Source: Platanthera guangdongensis | Lineage: Eukaryota > Streptophyta > Magnoliopsida > Asparagales > Orchidaceae | Assembly: GCA_039583875.1 (NCBI GenBank) | Contig: CM077162.1 | Location: 171,573,220 to 171,637,219, forward strand | DNA length: 64,000 nt | Direction of reading: 5' to 3' | Shown here: in pieces, positions 29,561 to 41,370 of the stretch | Layout of the letters: each line of letters starts with the position of its first letter | Position numbering within the stretch: position 1 is the first letter of the stretch | Notes under the pieces: generated by a model | What the model was told of the DNA's origin: nothing | Seen by the model: the letters and a program-made list of their open reading frames with translations, nothing else | Database searches by the model: none | Position numbers and translations under genes: made by a program

Positions 29561-32500
29561 TCATTTCTTTTCTTTGCCCTTAACAAGTTTGATCTCTCTG
29601 TTAGGGTTGAGGGCTTCCTTGTTTGATCTGGTATCATCTGCTGCACCTAAATATGTTTGCTTTTTAGGCCTGGGAACTACAGCTTCAGGATGCAATTCCA
29701 TATACCTGTCAGAATCAAAGAATTTACTTGATGCATATCTTTCTAGCTCTTTCTGTCTCTATTCAGACATAGTTGAGATGTTGGAGGAATCTTTTCCTTG
29801 CTCTCTAGCCTTTTTGATCTGATCCAGTGCAGCTAGTTCTTTTAATCTTGCAGCCCAGGCAGCTGGATTGTTCTCAGGATCCTCAAAAGGTACTGGGGGC
29901 TCATATCTGTTAGAGGGATTGTCTTGAGGAAGCCTGGAAGACACAATATCTTTCAGCTTATAAGGGAAAGGACCAGATGTTGTATCAGTTGAAATTTATC
30001 CTCCCCTAGAATATGGGTGTTGCCTTGAGTAACCTTTGGAGTAGACTTGGAGGTCTCTTTGATTTCCTCTGTATCCTCCTCTCCTAGAATGAGAACCCCT
30101 GGATTGGCTTTCCCTATGGTAAGATCTGACATGAGGCTGATAGGGGGCCTGACTTCTGGCTAGGGGTTGAGATGCAAAGCTTCCACCTGCACCTGCATCA
30201 GGAGGAGGTGGTGGAGGAGGATGAGAGTGTTGGAATTGGGAGGAACCCTTTTCATATTTTCTCTTCTTTTTCATTGCCTTCAGCTGATTCTTGGAGTACT
30301 GCATCCAGTGCTCAGTAATAGGGCAGTCATGTAGAATGTAGTATGGAATATCATTGTTGTCTTTGACCTTAGCAGGAGGTACTCTCTTCATAGCTTTGCT
30401 CCTTGTCTTTCTTTTCCTGGCAATGGTAGCAGAAGAGTCATCAGAGTCTGTTTTAAACTCATCACTTTCAGAACTCTGGTCATCATAAAGAGCATCAATT
30501 TTCTTCATCAGATCCTTCTTGAGCTGTATAGAAGCAAATGAGGCAACAGATGATGTAGCAGCAGATGTTGAAGCAGTAACAGCAGCAGATAGAGTAGAAG
30601 CAGTAACAACAGCAGCAGCAACTATAGGCTCTGGAGAAGTGACAGCAGCAGCAACAACTTCACTAACAACAGCATCAACAGGAGGAATATCATCAGATAC
30701 TGCAGAAGGCTCAAATTCAGGTGCCTCTGACATAAGAATTTCCTTGGAAATTGATTCAACAGTAATGACAGAAACTTCAGCAGTAGTATCAGAAGGTTCA
30801 GCAGCAGTAGGGGCAACAATATCAGAAGCAACAATAATGCTTTCTTCAGAAGAAGCAGCAACATACAATGAGTTGAAAAAGGAGGTGATAATTCTTGGGT
30901 CACAGCAAGAAAATGGCACAAGTGCCTTGGATAGATCCTCTGGAGGCTGGACAGCATTGACCTCTGACAGACAGCTGAAGTAAAACTGATCAAAATTTGA
31001 TAGCAAAGACCTGAGGTCTATTGCAAGGACTGCAACAGGAGGACTTTGTGCTTGAGGCACATCAATAGCAGCAAGAGCAGAAGCTGAAGAAGCAGCAATA
31101 ACAGCAGCAGCAGTAGATAGGCTCATAGAAACAGCAGCAGCAGTAGCATGAAGGCTCACTTCATAGGGCATCTCCCCCTGCCTAGATTCAGACAAGTCTG
31201 GATCAAGGCACACTGCTGTAGGGGCTGCCTGAGGGAATAGGGAAGAGAGCCTGGCAGAGAGAGCTGCCACTGACAGGTGTAGTGGAGCCAAGGAGGTCTC
31301 CAAAAGAAGTGATAGCCTGGGGGCTAGCAGTTCATACAACCTGTCAGCAAGGGCTGGGAGGTCTACTTGCTCAAGGGTGACTGGAGCAGAGGTAGAAGAT
31401 AGAGGAGCAGCTGATGGTGATGGTAGTGGAGAGCTGGAGAATGGTGGAAGGGATGGCTGAGGGGTTGTTAAGGTGGAGATGGAGGATAGTGGGATGGAGA
31501 TAGATGGGGTGAATGTGGGTTGATCAATGATTTCTTGTAGAAGGTCTTGATAGGAAGTGGAGGATGAGGGTAGCTCAGGAGGAGAGGATGGTGAATCATC
31601 CATAAAGGAATCATCAATTAGGGTGAAGGATGGATGGGAGGGTGATGAAGTGACATCTGGTGGAGGGTAGGAGAATAATGGATGGAAATGTTCTTCTGGT
31701 GTTGGAAGAATAGGTACTGGAGATGGTGTGGATGTTGGAGAGGGGCTGGATATGATGATGGTGGATGGAGCTGGAATGGTAGAAGGTATGGGAAGGGATG
31801 AAGTTGGAGGAGGAGGAGGAGAGGCAACAACAGCAGGCAGGTCATCTGCAGGGGCAGAGACCTGTGGGGAAGTGACTCTTAGAGTCCTTGTGCCTGAAGG
31901 AGTGCTGGAGGAGGGCCTGCTGAGCTTACTGATTTGTCTGTCCCATTTTCCAAAGAGGGCACAAGACAGTCTCTTGGAAGCATTGATATGGATTCCAGAG
32001 GAGACCAGCAAAGCAGGGCACCTGTGCTGCAGAAACACCCCTATAATCCTTCCAAAGTTGACAAAACTTTTGTTGATTTTCTTCTTGATAAGGTAAAAGA
32101 AGACTTCTCCCTAATTCAAATTTTTCTTATCTACAAGGGCTCCCATGAGGCAGAGGTGATACCTTGAAATTGTATCATGGGCAGAGTGCTTAGCCAGTAG
32201 CACTTTCCCAACAACATCTGCCATGAATCTGTATTCCACAGAAAGGTTCCTTTTGAAGAGCTTGCTAGGGTTGGCCTCTGAATGACCCATTCTGGCAAGC
32301 AGGTCAGAATACTCTTCTCCAGATAAGTCAGCAGTATCTTCACCATTTCTTAACTCAAAAACTTCTGTTAAAATTGCTGGGGTTAAGGGTACCTGAGTTC
32401 CAGATATAGACCCAACAATGGTGTTGTTATCTTGATTGTGGGCAGTATAGACCCATTCCTTTATCTCATCAGATGCCAGCTTGATCCTTGTGGTCATAAT

Positions 32501-32635
32501 GGCAGTCAGGTTCTGGTCTTTGAATAATCCCAAAATATCTTGAAAAGCCTGGTCAGTTGTGCTGAAGGATTCCATGTCAATATCGAAACCAGCATCAAAC
32601 TTCATGGCAGCAAGAACAGCAACAGACACAGCCAT
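29561..32635 (-). pseudogene. B ORF2, extra ORF downstream of pol
   Basis: ATG at 32635 (MAVSVAVLAAMKFDAGFDI), terminal TGA at 29561-29563: one continuous 1025-codon frame broken only by TAG at 32111-32113, TAA at 29996-29998 and TAG at 29759-29761. Each is one C-to-T step from a Gln codon. The N-terminal block (VVGKVLLAKHSAHDTIS, then NFGRIIGVFLQ) matches ORF2 of A and C. The middle is Pro/Ser-rich and then Ala/Val/Ser-rich low complexity. Basic stretches (RKRKTRSKAMKR) and a Gly/Arg/Ser/Tyr-rich segment resembling RGG RNA-binding tails lie near residues 700-880. No enzyme motif or membrane segment. Nuclear or nucleic-acid binding is plausible from composition only. The upstream TATA and palindrome array suggest its own promoter. 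Confidence 0.8.
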
Positions 32636-32750
32636 GGGTACCTGCAAAAATTTAACAAACAAAACGACCAAGTGCAGAACTGTTTGGAGGGAAAGAAAAT
32701 TCTTGCAGAGAAATCGAAAGTGCAAGGGAGAACGACGGCGAAAAATGAGT

Positions 32751-32757
32751 TTTATAT
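32751..32757 (-). promoter_or_regulatory. Candidate TATA box for B ORF2
   Basis: TATAAAA on minus (context CTAATATAAAACTC), about 115 bp upstream of the ORF2 ATG and immediately downstream of the spacer palindrome array. It has the same layout as A and C. Confidence 0.6.
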
Positions 32758-32759
32758 TA

Positions 32760-33060
32760 GGGTTCGACACAGAATTGGAAAGATCGTTGAACTCAGTTCG
32801 ACGATCGAGGCTTCTAAAGGAATCTGAAGAGTCTTCAACATCGTCGATCTCCGTTCGATGATATTGGAGAGCGTCGAGCTCTGTTCGACGATCGTTCAGA
32901 GAACAAAATCGTCGAGCGCCGTTCGACGATCGTTGACCGGAAGAGATAGTTCATACTATCTGAGAGACGCTGAACTCAGTTCGACGATTTCGGAAATCGT
33001 CGATCTCCGTTTGACGATCTTGGGGCAAATCGTCGAGCGCAGTTCAGAGATCAGAAAAAC
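32760..33060. repeat. Palindrome array in the B pol-ORF2 spacer
   Basis: About ten modules made of TCGTCGA or CGTCGAG half-sites facing GTTCGACGAT, with 4-6 bp between half-sites. It shares its core with the B LTR arrays but not the linkers. It lies between the pol stop (33132) and the ORF2 TATA box. Confidence 0.88.
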
Positions 33061-33131
33061 TCTAGACACTAAGAAAAATCAGAATGTTTGCCTAGTCTTG
33101 GTCAATTTTTAAGCTTTCAAAATCTTGGATA

Positions 33132-36100
33132 TTATTTAAGACTTCCTCCATCTAACATTCCTAACTGATTTAGGAAGAAGGTGTGTTTCTTTTCATCCAA
33201 TGGCTTGGTGAAAATATCTCCTCTTTGCAAATCAGTTGGGATATATTGTAGTTCAATTTTATTCTTTTCAACATTATCCCTTAAGAAATGATGCCTAATC
33301 TCTATGTGTTTTGTCCTACTATGGAGGACTGGATTTTGAGCTATAGAAATAGCACTGGTGTTATCACAAAAGATTTTAGACTTCTCTAAGTTGTAGCCAT
33401 AGTCTAGGAGTTGGTTTTGAATCCACAAGATTTGTGAACAACAACTGCCTGCAGCCATATATTCAGCTTCAGCAGTTGAAGTTGACACAGATGTTTGTTT
33501 CTTACAAAACCAAGAGACAAGTCTGTCACCAAGGAACTGACAAGTTCCACTGGTGCTTTTCCTATCAATTCTGCATCCAGCATAGTCAGCATCAGAGAAT
33601 CTAGTTAAATCAAATGCTGAATCTTTTGGATACCAGAGACCTAGATTTGGACAACTTTTAACATACCTGAGAATCCTCTTTACTAGTGTTAGGTGTGACT
33701 CTCTAGGGCTTACTTGGAACCTAGCACATATACATGTAGCAAACATTATATCTGGTCTACTAGCTGTAAGATACAGTAAAGAGCCAATCATTGCTCTATA
33801 TGTTGTCTGATCAACAGGTTTCCCATGTTCATCAGCATCCAATACAACATTAGTAGGCATGGGTGTTTTCATACAAGATGCTTCAGACATACTAAATTTC
33901 TTAACCAATTCATGTGCATACTTGGTTTGAGAAATGAAGATGCCTTCAACATGTTGCTTGACTTACAATCCTAGGAAGAAGGATAGCTCACCCATGCTAC
34001 TCATCTCAAATTTAGAATGCATTAGGTTGGAAAACCTTCTGCACAATTTGAAGTCAGTAGAACCAAAGATGATATCGTCTACATAAATCTGTACTAGTAG
34101 GGTATGAGACTTATGGGTTCTAATGAAAAAAGTTTGGTCTACTCTACCCCTTATAAAACCATTTTCCAAAAGAAAAGCATGCTAGGGTCTCATACCATGC
34201 TCTAGGAGCTTGCTTGAGACCATATAATGCTTTCTTCAATCTAAAAACATGACCAGGATAAGTTGGAGAGATAAAACCTGGAGGTTGTCTGTCATATACT
34301 TCCTCTTTGATGTCTCCATTTAGAAATGCACTTTTGACATCCATCTGATATACCTTGAAGCCTTTGTGTGCTGCATAAGCTAAGAATATTCTGATGGCTT
34401 CTAATCTTGCAACTGGTTCAAAGGTCTGGTTGTAGTCTATTCCTTCCTTTTGAGAGTATCCCTGAGCAACTAGCCTTGCCTTATTTCTTATAATTACTCC
34501 TTGATCATCCAGTTTGTTTCTGAATACCCACTTTGTTCCAACAATGGAATGATCCTTAGGCTTTGGCACTAGTTCCCATACTTTGTTCCTCTCAAATTGA
34601 TGCAACTCTTCTTGCATTGCAATGATCCAGTGTGGATCTTGCTCTGCATCTTGAATGGACTGAGGTTCAATTTGAGATAGGAAGCAGGTATGCAACAGGT
34701 TTTGGTTGACCTGATTTCTGGTTTGCACACCAGCTGAGATGTCTCCAATTATTTGGGAAATTGGATGGTCTCTTGATGTTACTAAATCAACAGGGGGTGT
34801 TGATTGTTCACCAACCTGTGTTGTTGTTTCCTCTTGTGGTACAACAACTGGCTCTTCAAGTTGTTCTTCAATATGTTGAGCATTTTCTTCATCTTCACTA
34901 CTTTCATCCCTTTGAGTAACCTGTAACTTGTTCAGGTTTTCAACTAGAGAATGTTCCTGCAAGGGTTCTATGGTAGAAGAAATCTTCTCCTTGAAAGACA
35001 TGTTAGATTCATCAAATGAAATGTGAACAGATTCCTCAATTTTTAAAGATGATTTGTTATAGACCCTATAAGCCTTGCTGATCATGGAGTATCCCAAAAA
35101 CACTCCTTCATTAGCTTTAGCTTGAAATTTTGCTAAATATTTCTTGTCATTGTTATGAATGTAGCAAATACAACCAAAGACTCTAAAATAATCAACTTTA
35201 GGTTTCTTCCCTTTGAGTAATTCATAGGGAGTCTTTCCCTTTAGTTTATGTATCAGACTTCTATTCAGCACATAGTTGGAGGTGTTCACTGCCTCTGCCC
35301 AAAAGGATAGAGGAAGGTGAGCATCTGATAACAATGTAGTGGCAGATTCAATAAGGGTTCTATTTTTCCTTTCAGCTACCCCATTTTGTTGAGGAGTTCT
35401 AGGAGCTGAGAAAGTATGCCTGATCCCTTCACTTTGACAGAACTCTTGCATAAGAAGAGAATCAAACTCTGTCCCATGATCACTTCTGATCAGGGCAATG
35501 TGAGTATTGAACTCAATCTGTATACATTTGAGAAACTCTGTCAGACACTTAAAGTTATCAGACTTCTTCCTTAGAAAGAACACCCAAGTGAATCTAGAGA
35601 AGTCATCTACAACTACTAAAGTGTAGGATTTCCCTCCTAGGCTTTGTACTGTGATGGGTCCAAAAAGATCCATGTGCAACAGATACAATATCCTAGGTGA
35701 ATCACTCTTATTAAGTGACTTAAAGCTGTTTTTAGTTTGCTTGCCTAATTGACAAGCCCTGCAGAGTCCTTCCTTCTTGTAGGGGTCAGAAGGTAGTCCT
35801 CTAACAAGGTTGTCCTTGGATAGCCTAGCAATAGTTCTAAGGTTTAGGTGTCCTAATCTCTTATGTCATAAAATATTTGGTCTACAGATAGAATTGAACA
35901 AGCAGATATCTAGATCAGTTGAAAGAAAATCTACTAGATAGATGTTACCTTTCCTTTTACCTGTCAACACAGTTGTGTTGTCCTCTGACTTGATTTTGCA
36001 TAAGGCTTTGCTGAAGGTCACCTGGTAGCCTTCATCACACAGCTGACTGATGCTAATTAGGTTGTGCTTCAGTCCTTCCACATAAGCTACCTTCTTGAAA

Positions 36101-36288
36101 GTTACTGAACCAATCTGGACTGCACCATATCCTTTAGTCTGTCCAAAGTTTGAATCACCAAAGATAACTTTGGGTCCAAGCTTGGCTCTGAAGGATGTGA
36201 GGTTGTCCTTGTTCCCTGTCATGTGCTTAGAGCACCCACTATCCAAGTACCATTGCTGGTTAGATATTGGATAGGTCTTCAACTGCAC
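33132..36288 (-). pseudogene. pol: B pol
   Basis: Copia Pol. Protease WYLDSGCSKHMTG near 36240; integrase zinc finger HKRLGHLNL then [12 protein letters not shown] core with [15 protein letters not shown] and [12 protein letters not shown] (35690-35340), all three acidic residues present; RT with [12 protein letters not shown] (34076-34090); RNase H with SDADYAGCRIDRKSTSGTC, AEAEYMAAG and DNTSAISIA. Breaks: Trp-to-TGA at about 35865, a one-base insertion near 34175, and Gln-to-TAA near 33965. Pol opens just after TTTTCTTATGTGCAG (36287-36301), a good acceptor-like sequence, and is out of frame with the gag stop at 36299. Confidence 0.93.
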
Positions 36289-36298
36289 ATAAGAAAAT

Positions 36299-38377
36299 TC
36301 ATTTGTTTTTGACCCAGTTTACCTTGGGCCTAGGTTGATAACCTTTAAATTCTGAAATGAAAGACATCCCAGGTTGACTCTTATATCCTTCAGGATGATA
36401 TCTCCTTGGAGGTATAATCCATTCAGTATAAGGGTTAAAGATTTGGGAAGAAGGACCCTTAGGATTGAATTTTGATTTGCCTTTGAAAAAATTTCCAGAG
36501 CTCTGACCTCTGTTCGACGATCTTGGAGCTGCGTTCGACGATCTTGGGTCAGATCGTCGAGCTCCGTTCGACGGTCGACTATGACTGAGGTCAGGTATTT
36601 GAGATCGTCGACCTGCGTTCGACGACTTTGGCTGAGATCGTCGATCTGCGTTCGACGATTTTGGCTGAGATCGTCAAGCTGCGTTCGGCGATCGTCGATC
36701 TCCGTTTGGCGATCGTCGATCTCCATTCGACGATTTCTGCTGGGACTTAGTTTTCTGGGGCAGATCAGAATTTTTCCTAGCAACCTCTACAACTCCCTTT
36801 CCTTTGTCAGAAATGAATTTGATTGGAGTTGTTAGAACTATAGGTTGGCTGGATGAAGCACCCAAGCCTAGTGTACTGTTAAATCTGGAGTTCACTGTGC
36901 TTGTGATGTCCATCAGCTTGATACTTCTCTCATTAAGGGAATCTTCAAGCTTCTTGGCCTCAGAGAGCTCACTTTTCAGTGAAGCTATCTGTTCCCTACA
37001 ACACTCCAACTCCTGAGAGAGTTTGAGGTTTTCTGAATTTAAAGTATTGTGTTCAGATAAATGATTTCTGAGAGAGATAATTTCTTTCTCAGACTTTAGC
37101 AGGTCTAAACACAGTGCTTTAAATTCAGATTTAAAATCCTCTGAATTAAAATCAAAAGAACTGATTACCTGATCTTCTTCAGGTTGAGTCTCTGAGTATG
37201 ACTCTGACTCCTCTTCTTCTGAATTGTGCTGTGAGGCATTGATTGCCATCATGCAGAACTCTTTTTCTTCTGCATCATCTTCATCATCACTGGAACTGGA
37301 TGAGGCTTCTGACTCCTCTTCAGTCTCACTCCAGGATTCAGCAACAAACCCCTTTCTTGTATGTTTGTTTTTGCTTGATGAGGGTTTGCTATTGCCATTC
37401 CTCTTGGAGTCCTTCTCCTTTCTTCTTTCTTTCCTGTCCCTTCTGTCCTTGTTTTTGTTTTCTGGACAGTCAGGAACTATATGCCTTGGTTTCCTGCAAC
37501 CAATGCAAATAATGTCTTTATTATTATTATTGATGGACTTGTCATACCTTGGCTTATCTTGTTCCTTGTATGATCTCCTTCTGAAGTCCTTTCTGGCCAT
37601 CTTATAAAATCTTTTGGCTATCAGACTGAGCAGTTCTTCATTGCCTGTGGCTTTGTCTTCAGGCAGATCTTCAGTTTCCTTGAAGGCTATGGTCTTCTCT
37701 TTTCTTGTGGCTGGTGAGGCAGCCTTCTGTTCTTCCTCTCTATTTTTGATGAGTAGCTCATAAGATTTGAGCTTATCCAATAGAGCTTCAGTGGTGATCT
37801 CATTAAGACTTCTGACATCCTTAATTGGCCAGATTCTTGAATCCCAAGTGCTAGGGAAGCACATTAGGATCTTGTCATTGAGTTCAGTTAGTGAGATCTC
37901 TTTATCCAATGTTCTGAGTTCACTAACAATTAGACTTAGCCTGTTGTACATATCTCCCACTGACTCAGTTTCTCCCTTTTTGAAATTCTCATATTGAGAG
38001 ATGAGATGGGATCTCCTATCCTTTCTCTCATCAGCTGAGCCTGAGACTATTTCTGAGAGTTTGTACCAAATTTCCTTAGCTGAATTACATTCAGCCACTT
38101 TTTGAAATATGTCATCAGACATTGTCTGGGCCAAGATATTCATATCCTTGGCATCAGCTACCTTCCATCTCTTGATATCAGCATATGTTCCTGATGGAGG
38201 TGGAACAACATTTGTACTTGTGTTCTCTGGGGGTCTTGGACACACTGTCAAAACAGAGTTAAAGATATCTTCGTCAATAGAATTCATGTATAGTCTGATC
38301 CTTGCTTTCCAAAGTACAAACTTGGATAGATTGCACACTGGAGATCTGGTGCTAGCATAATCTTTGTTTTGGGCCAT
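36299..38377 (-). pseudogene. gag: B gag, one nonsense codon inside a translated palindrome array
   Basis: ATG at 38377 (MAQNKDYASTRSPVC), terminal TGA at 36299-36301; 693 codons in one frame, broken only by TGA at 36674 where neighbouring repeat units have CGA. Capsid-like region (AKEIWYKLSEIVSGSADERK), CCHC knuckle CIGCRKPRHIVPDC (about residues 292-305; the usual Gly before His is Arg), acidic Ser/Glu stretch and coiled coil. The region 36499-36745 is made of the family palindrome and reads as Arg/Ser-rich repeats such as SSNADRRSQPK. Family A has its second zinc knuckle at about this place; B has none. The basic repeat may replace it as RNA contact, but that is inference. Confidence 0.88.
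36499..36745. repeat. Palindrome array within B gag
   Basis: Eight or so modules GATCGTCGA...GTTCGACGAT, mostly in 21- or 33-bp steps, so the gag frame is kept. It is a third location for the B palindrome besides the LTR and the pol-ORF2 spacer. Confidence 0.88.
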
Positions 38378-38509
38378 GATTTGTGAAAATAAAATCTAAT
38401 GATAAAGTACAAAAGAAAACAGATCTAACTTGGGATCTTTGGGTTCAGGTGTTAGCATATACAACCAATCAGGTATGGTATGTTTAACCAACCTCCCTCT
38501 GATACTAAT

Positions 38510-40032
38510 TGAAAGTGCAGCTAGATCTGATATACTCTAGAGGGGGGTGAATAGAGTATATGGTGCTTTGAAACTTTTTACAACAATTGTTGTAATAAGA
38601 GTGAGCAGGGAAGCAATTAAAAATCTAGTCACAGAACTAAGTTAGACAAAAGCTAATCACAGAAGAATCAAGGCCAGAAACAAAAATGAAAACAAGCAAA
38701 ACCAGAAGACACAAGGAAATATAGTGGTTCCCCTAAACTTGGGTACATCCACTCTTCTACCACCCTAGGTAGGAATCCACTGCAGGATGAGTTGATCAGG
38801 TGTCCTGGGCACCAATGAGCTTTTGATAAGGTGCTCAAAAACCAAAACAGATTTTTTGATCAGGTGTCTTGCCACCAATGAGCTTTTGACAAGGTGCTCA
38901 AAAACCAAGCTCAAACTTTTGAAGGGAGTTTGAGAAACCCTTTACAGAGAGGGGGTGAGAGAGTGATGGAAGTCTTCTCTTTCTCAAACAACTGAGAAGA
39001 CTATGTGGATTGTTGATGTCAAAGCTCCCCCTGAATCCTTGAGATCTTCAGGAAGAAAAGCTTTGCTGAGGGTGATAGGCCTTCAAAGATTGAACTCCAG
39101 CAATAGATGATTTCAGCAATAGCTGAAATGTTGAATGTCTGGAGTCTTGAAATATGTTGGCCTTGAACACTTTGGACAAGAGAGATCTGAAGATTTGAGA
39201 AAGCTTGATCTCCTTGGATGTGTGTTCTTGAGAATTCCTTGAGACAGTATATTTTGTTGAAGATTATAATATCTGACTGTGTGTCTGTGTTTTTCTGTAA
39301 TCTATCTTAGAGATTCAATAAAAATCTTCTCTTTTATTCTCTGGTACTGAACAAAAACATTCTCTGAGAAGAATAGCCGTTGGCCAGCATTAATTGCATC
39401 CTTAATTGCAAAAACTCTTCTGGAGGAAAGTCCACAGAAATATTCATTGAAAAATCCCTTGAAACTTAGTCCAGAAATGAATGAAAACGGCTAGGAAATC
39501 TCTGAATTAATTGCAGAATAACTCCTTAATTGATTTGAATTTGAATCTAGAAACATCCTTGAAGTTATCTGAAAACATCAAACTGAGCTCTGCTATCGTC
39601 GAGCTGAGCTCAGCGATCTGAAAATATACAGCAGCAAAATATCGTCGATCTGAGCTCAAAGATCGTCGAACTGAGCTCAGAGATAAAGATCCAAAGCAGA
39701 GTCAAAATCGTTGACCTGAGCTCACCGATCGTCGAATGGAGTTCGACGATATAATGAAGTTGAGCTCAGCGATCGTCGAATGGAGTTCGACGATCTGTCG
39801 AAGTTGAGCTAGACGATCGTCGATCGGAGTTCGACGAATCGTCGTGCTGAGCTCGACGATATGACTTAGTCTCCAAACAGAAAATCCTGGTCTTGAGGGC
39901 AGCTTCCAAACCTAGACTTCTAACCCTTAGACTCAATTCTAATTGACCCTTTTAAGCTATACAGGAGGTCAAACAAAGGTTTCCTAGAGACATAGTGATC
40001 CTGACCCAAATTAGTAATCGGGTGTTCCAACA
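38510..40032 (-). repeat. B 5' LTR
   Basis: 1523 bp, TGTTGGAACACC at 40032 to TTTCA at 38510. Palindromes 39587-39862, U5 hairpin 38724-38752. A convincing TATA is less clear than in A and C; AATAAAAG near 39331-39342 is the best candidate. It differs from the 3' LTR at only a scatter of positions. Confidence 0.95.
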
Positions 40033-40112
40033 TGTTGACAGACCAGCCTCAGGGTATTTCAGTAATTTCAAAGCAACAGGATTGCGCTATTGCCAGACCA
40101 TCCCCAAAAATC

Positions 40113-40120
40113 TATAAATA
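40113..40120 (+). promoter_or_regulatory. TATA box of E 5' LTR
   Basis: TATAAATA in AAAAATCTATAAATAGACCC, in the last LTR piece after element B. Before B and G inserted it would have been downstream of the GC hairpin array. Confidence 0.65.
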
Positions 40121-40434
40121 GACCCTTGGGGTGCCTTGGAGAAGATGGGTTTTTGACCACTCCTCATCCTCTTCCTTCATCCTCCAAGGCACCTATCTCG
40201 GCATTGGCTAGGGAGGGGGAGATCTCAAAGGTCTTCCGGGTGTAAGATGGGACCTCCATGCTAGAGCCAAGGGTCATCTTCCAAATTCAAGTCTCTCACC
40301 AAGGGACAGCTCTGGAGAAGTAGGTGTGAGCTATACCCTAGGTACGAACTCAAGGTTGAGCCGAATTTCAGTTCCAACATTTTGGTACGGTGAGCGTGGA
40401 CCACGGCTCATGCAGAAGTTCCTAAGCAGGTTCC

Positions 40435-41370
40435 ATGGCAGGAGATCTTGGAGGTGGTGATGACCCCAACCAGCTCCCCAACCCAACACCCTTTGTATGG
40501 AAGGAAGAGCTCATGGCGTACATCCAAGGCATCATGGAGATGCTGCGAAGCATTACTACTCGGAATGACTGCTCAACTCCCGGCAAGATCGATCTACAGG
40601 TTTGAAGATTTGAGCCGGAGCTTTTAGCTTCGCTTCTCCACTTCTAAAAAGCGGAAGAAGAGTCCCGAGTCCATCTTCCTAATAAGTTAGAGGGCGGAGG
40701 AGTCGTTGGCCCAATATGTGGATAGGTTCCAAGAAGAGATCCTGGACATCCAGGAGATGCCGGGTATGCCCTCCAGATGCCGTTTATGGTGGGGTTGCAT
40801 GAAGGGTTCTTCAAGATGAGTCTGACCCGAAAGGCCCCCCTATCCTTCGAGGAGACGATGGAAAGGTCGACGGAGGAGATAGCAATTGAGGCGGCCAACC
40901 CGACGTTTTTCAATAAGTTGACAAGGTTAACAGAGGTAGAGTCAAAGGAGCAAGGTGGATCGAGGCATCGGGAGGGAAGAAGGAGAGAAGAGCACAAAGC
41001 TCATGGGTTCCAAGTACCTCAGGAAGGTCTGGAGCCAGGTTGGAGGCAACAAGGAGGGCTCGTTCAGGGTTCAGGAAGAGGTCTCGTCCAGGGTGGGGGA
41101 AACTTTCACGAAAGTCAAAGGAGGTTCAACTTCCAGAGGAATGCCCCTAGGCAGCTCCTACCCCCACCGTAGCAAGCCATGGAGATAGGAAGAAGGGGAA
41201 GAGGTAACATGAGAAATCACCCAGCCCGTCGAAAAAGGGAAGGAAGAGTGTTGTCGTATTGTGACTTCCACCAAGTAGAGGGTCACGCCACAGCTACCTG
41301 CCCCGAATTCCTAGAAGTGAGAGAGACGAGAGCCCCAGCCCAGCAGCAGCCGCCGGTGCGGATTGAATAA
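40435..41370 (+). pseudogene. gag: E gag (Ty3/gypsy type), degraded
   Basis: ATG 40435 (MAGDLGGGDDPNQLPNP) opens 56 codons to TGA 40603-40605. The gag core is then recognised in another frame: EESLAQYVDRFQEEILDIQE (about 40696-40755), a frameshift, then MVGLHEGFFKMSLTRKAP and NKLTRLTEVESKEQGG, a basic RNA-binding stretch, and a variant zinc finger YCDFHQVEGHATATCPEF (about 41257-41310) typical of plant gypsy gags (C-x2-H-x4-GH-x4-C). The region between 40605 and 40690 seems shortened. Gag ends RIE-stop at 41370 and the minisatellite starts at once, so no pol follows. Confidence 0.75.

Larger units (their letters stand above)
27874..40032 (-). mobile_element. Element B: complete Sirevirus-like Ty1/copia retrotransposon
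   Basis: 12,159 bp with LTRs 27874-29396 and 38510-40032 (both 1523 bp, nearly identical), TSD TGTTG, PBS-like TATCAGAGGGAGG just inside the right LTR (about 38491-38506), gag 36299-38377, pol 33132-36288, palindromic spacer 32760-33060, ORF2 29561-32635 and a polypurine tract beside 29397. It is inserted in the 5' LTR of E. It is the least decayed element here: gag and ORF2 have no frameshift, and pol has one plus two stops. Confidence 0.95.
24830..40379 (+). repeat. E 5' LTR (split by solo LTR G and element B)
   Basis: Pieces 24830-25512, 27666-27868 and 40038-40379, about 1.2 kb when put in order. The first two pieces align with 61279-62129 and 63154-63205. The start is decayed (CTATATAACC against TGTGTACAACC in the 3' LTR). 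It ends TTCCAACA at 40379, directly before TTTGGTACGGTGAGCG, a candidate primer site. TATA at 40113-40120 lies downstream of the hairpin array. Confidence 0.75.

Noticed and set aside
30519..32096. Ala/Thr- and Gly-rich plus-strand ORFs opposite B ORF2
   Set aside because: Antisense shadows of the low-complexity coding strand; the minus frame is the one continuous over 1025 codons.
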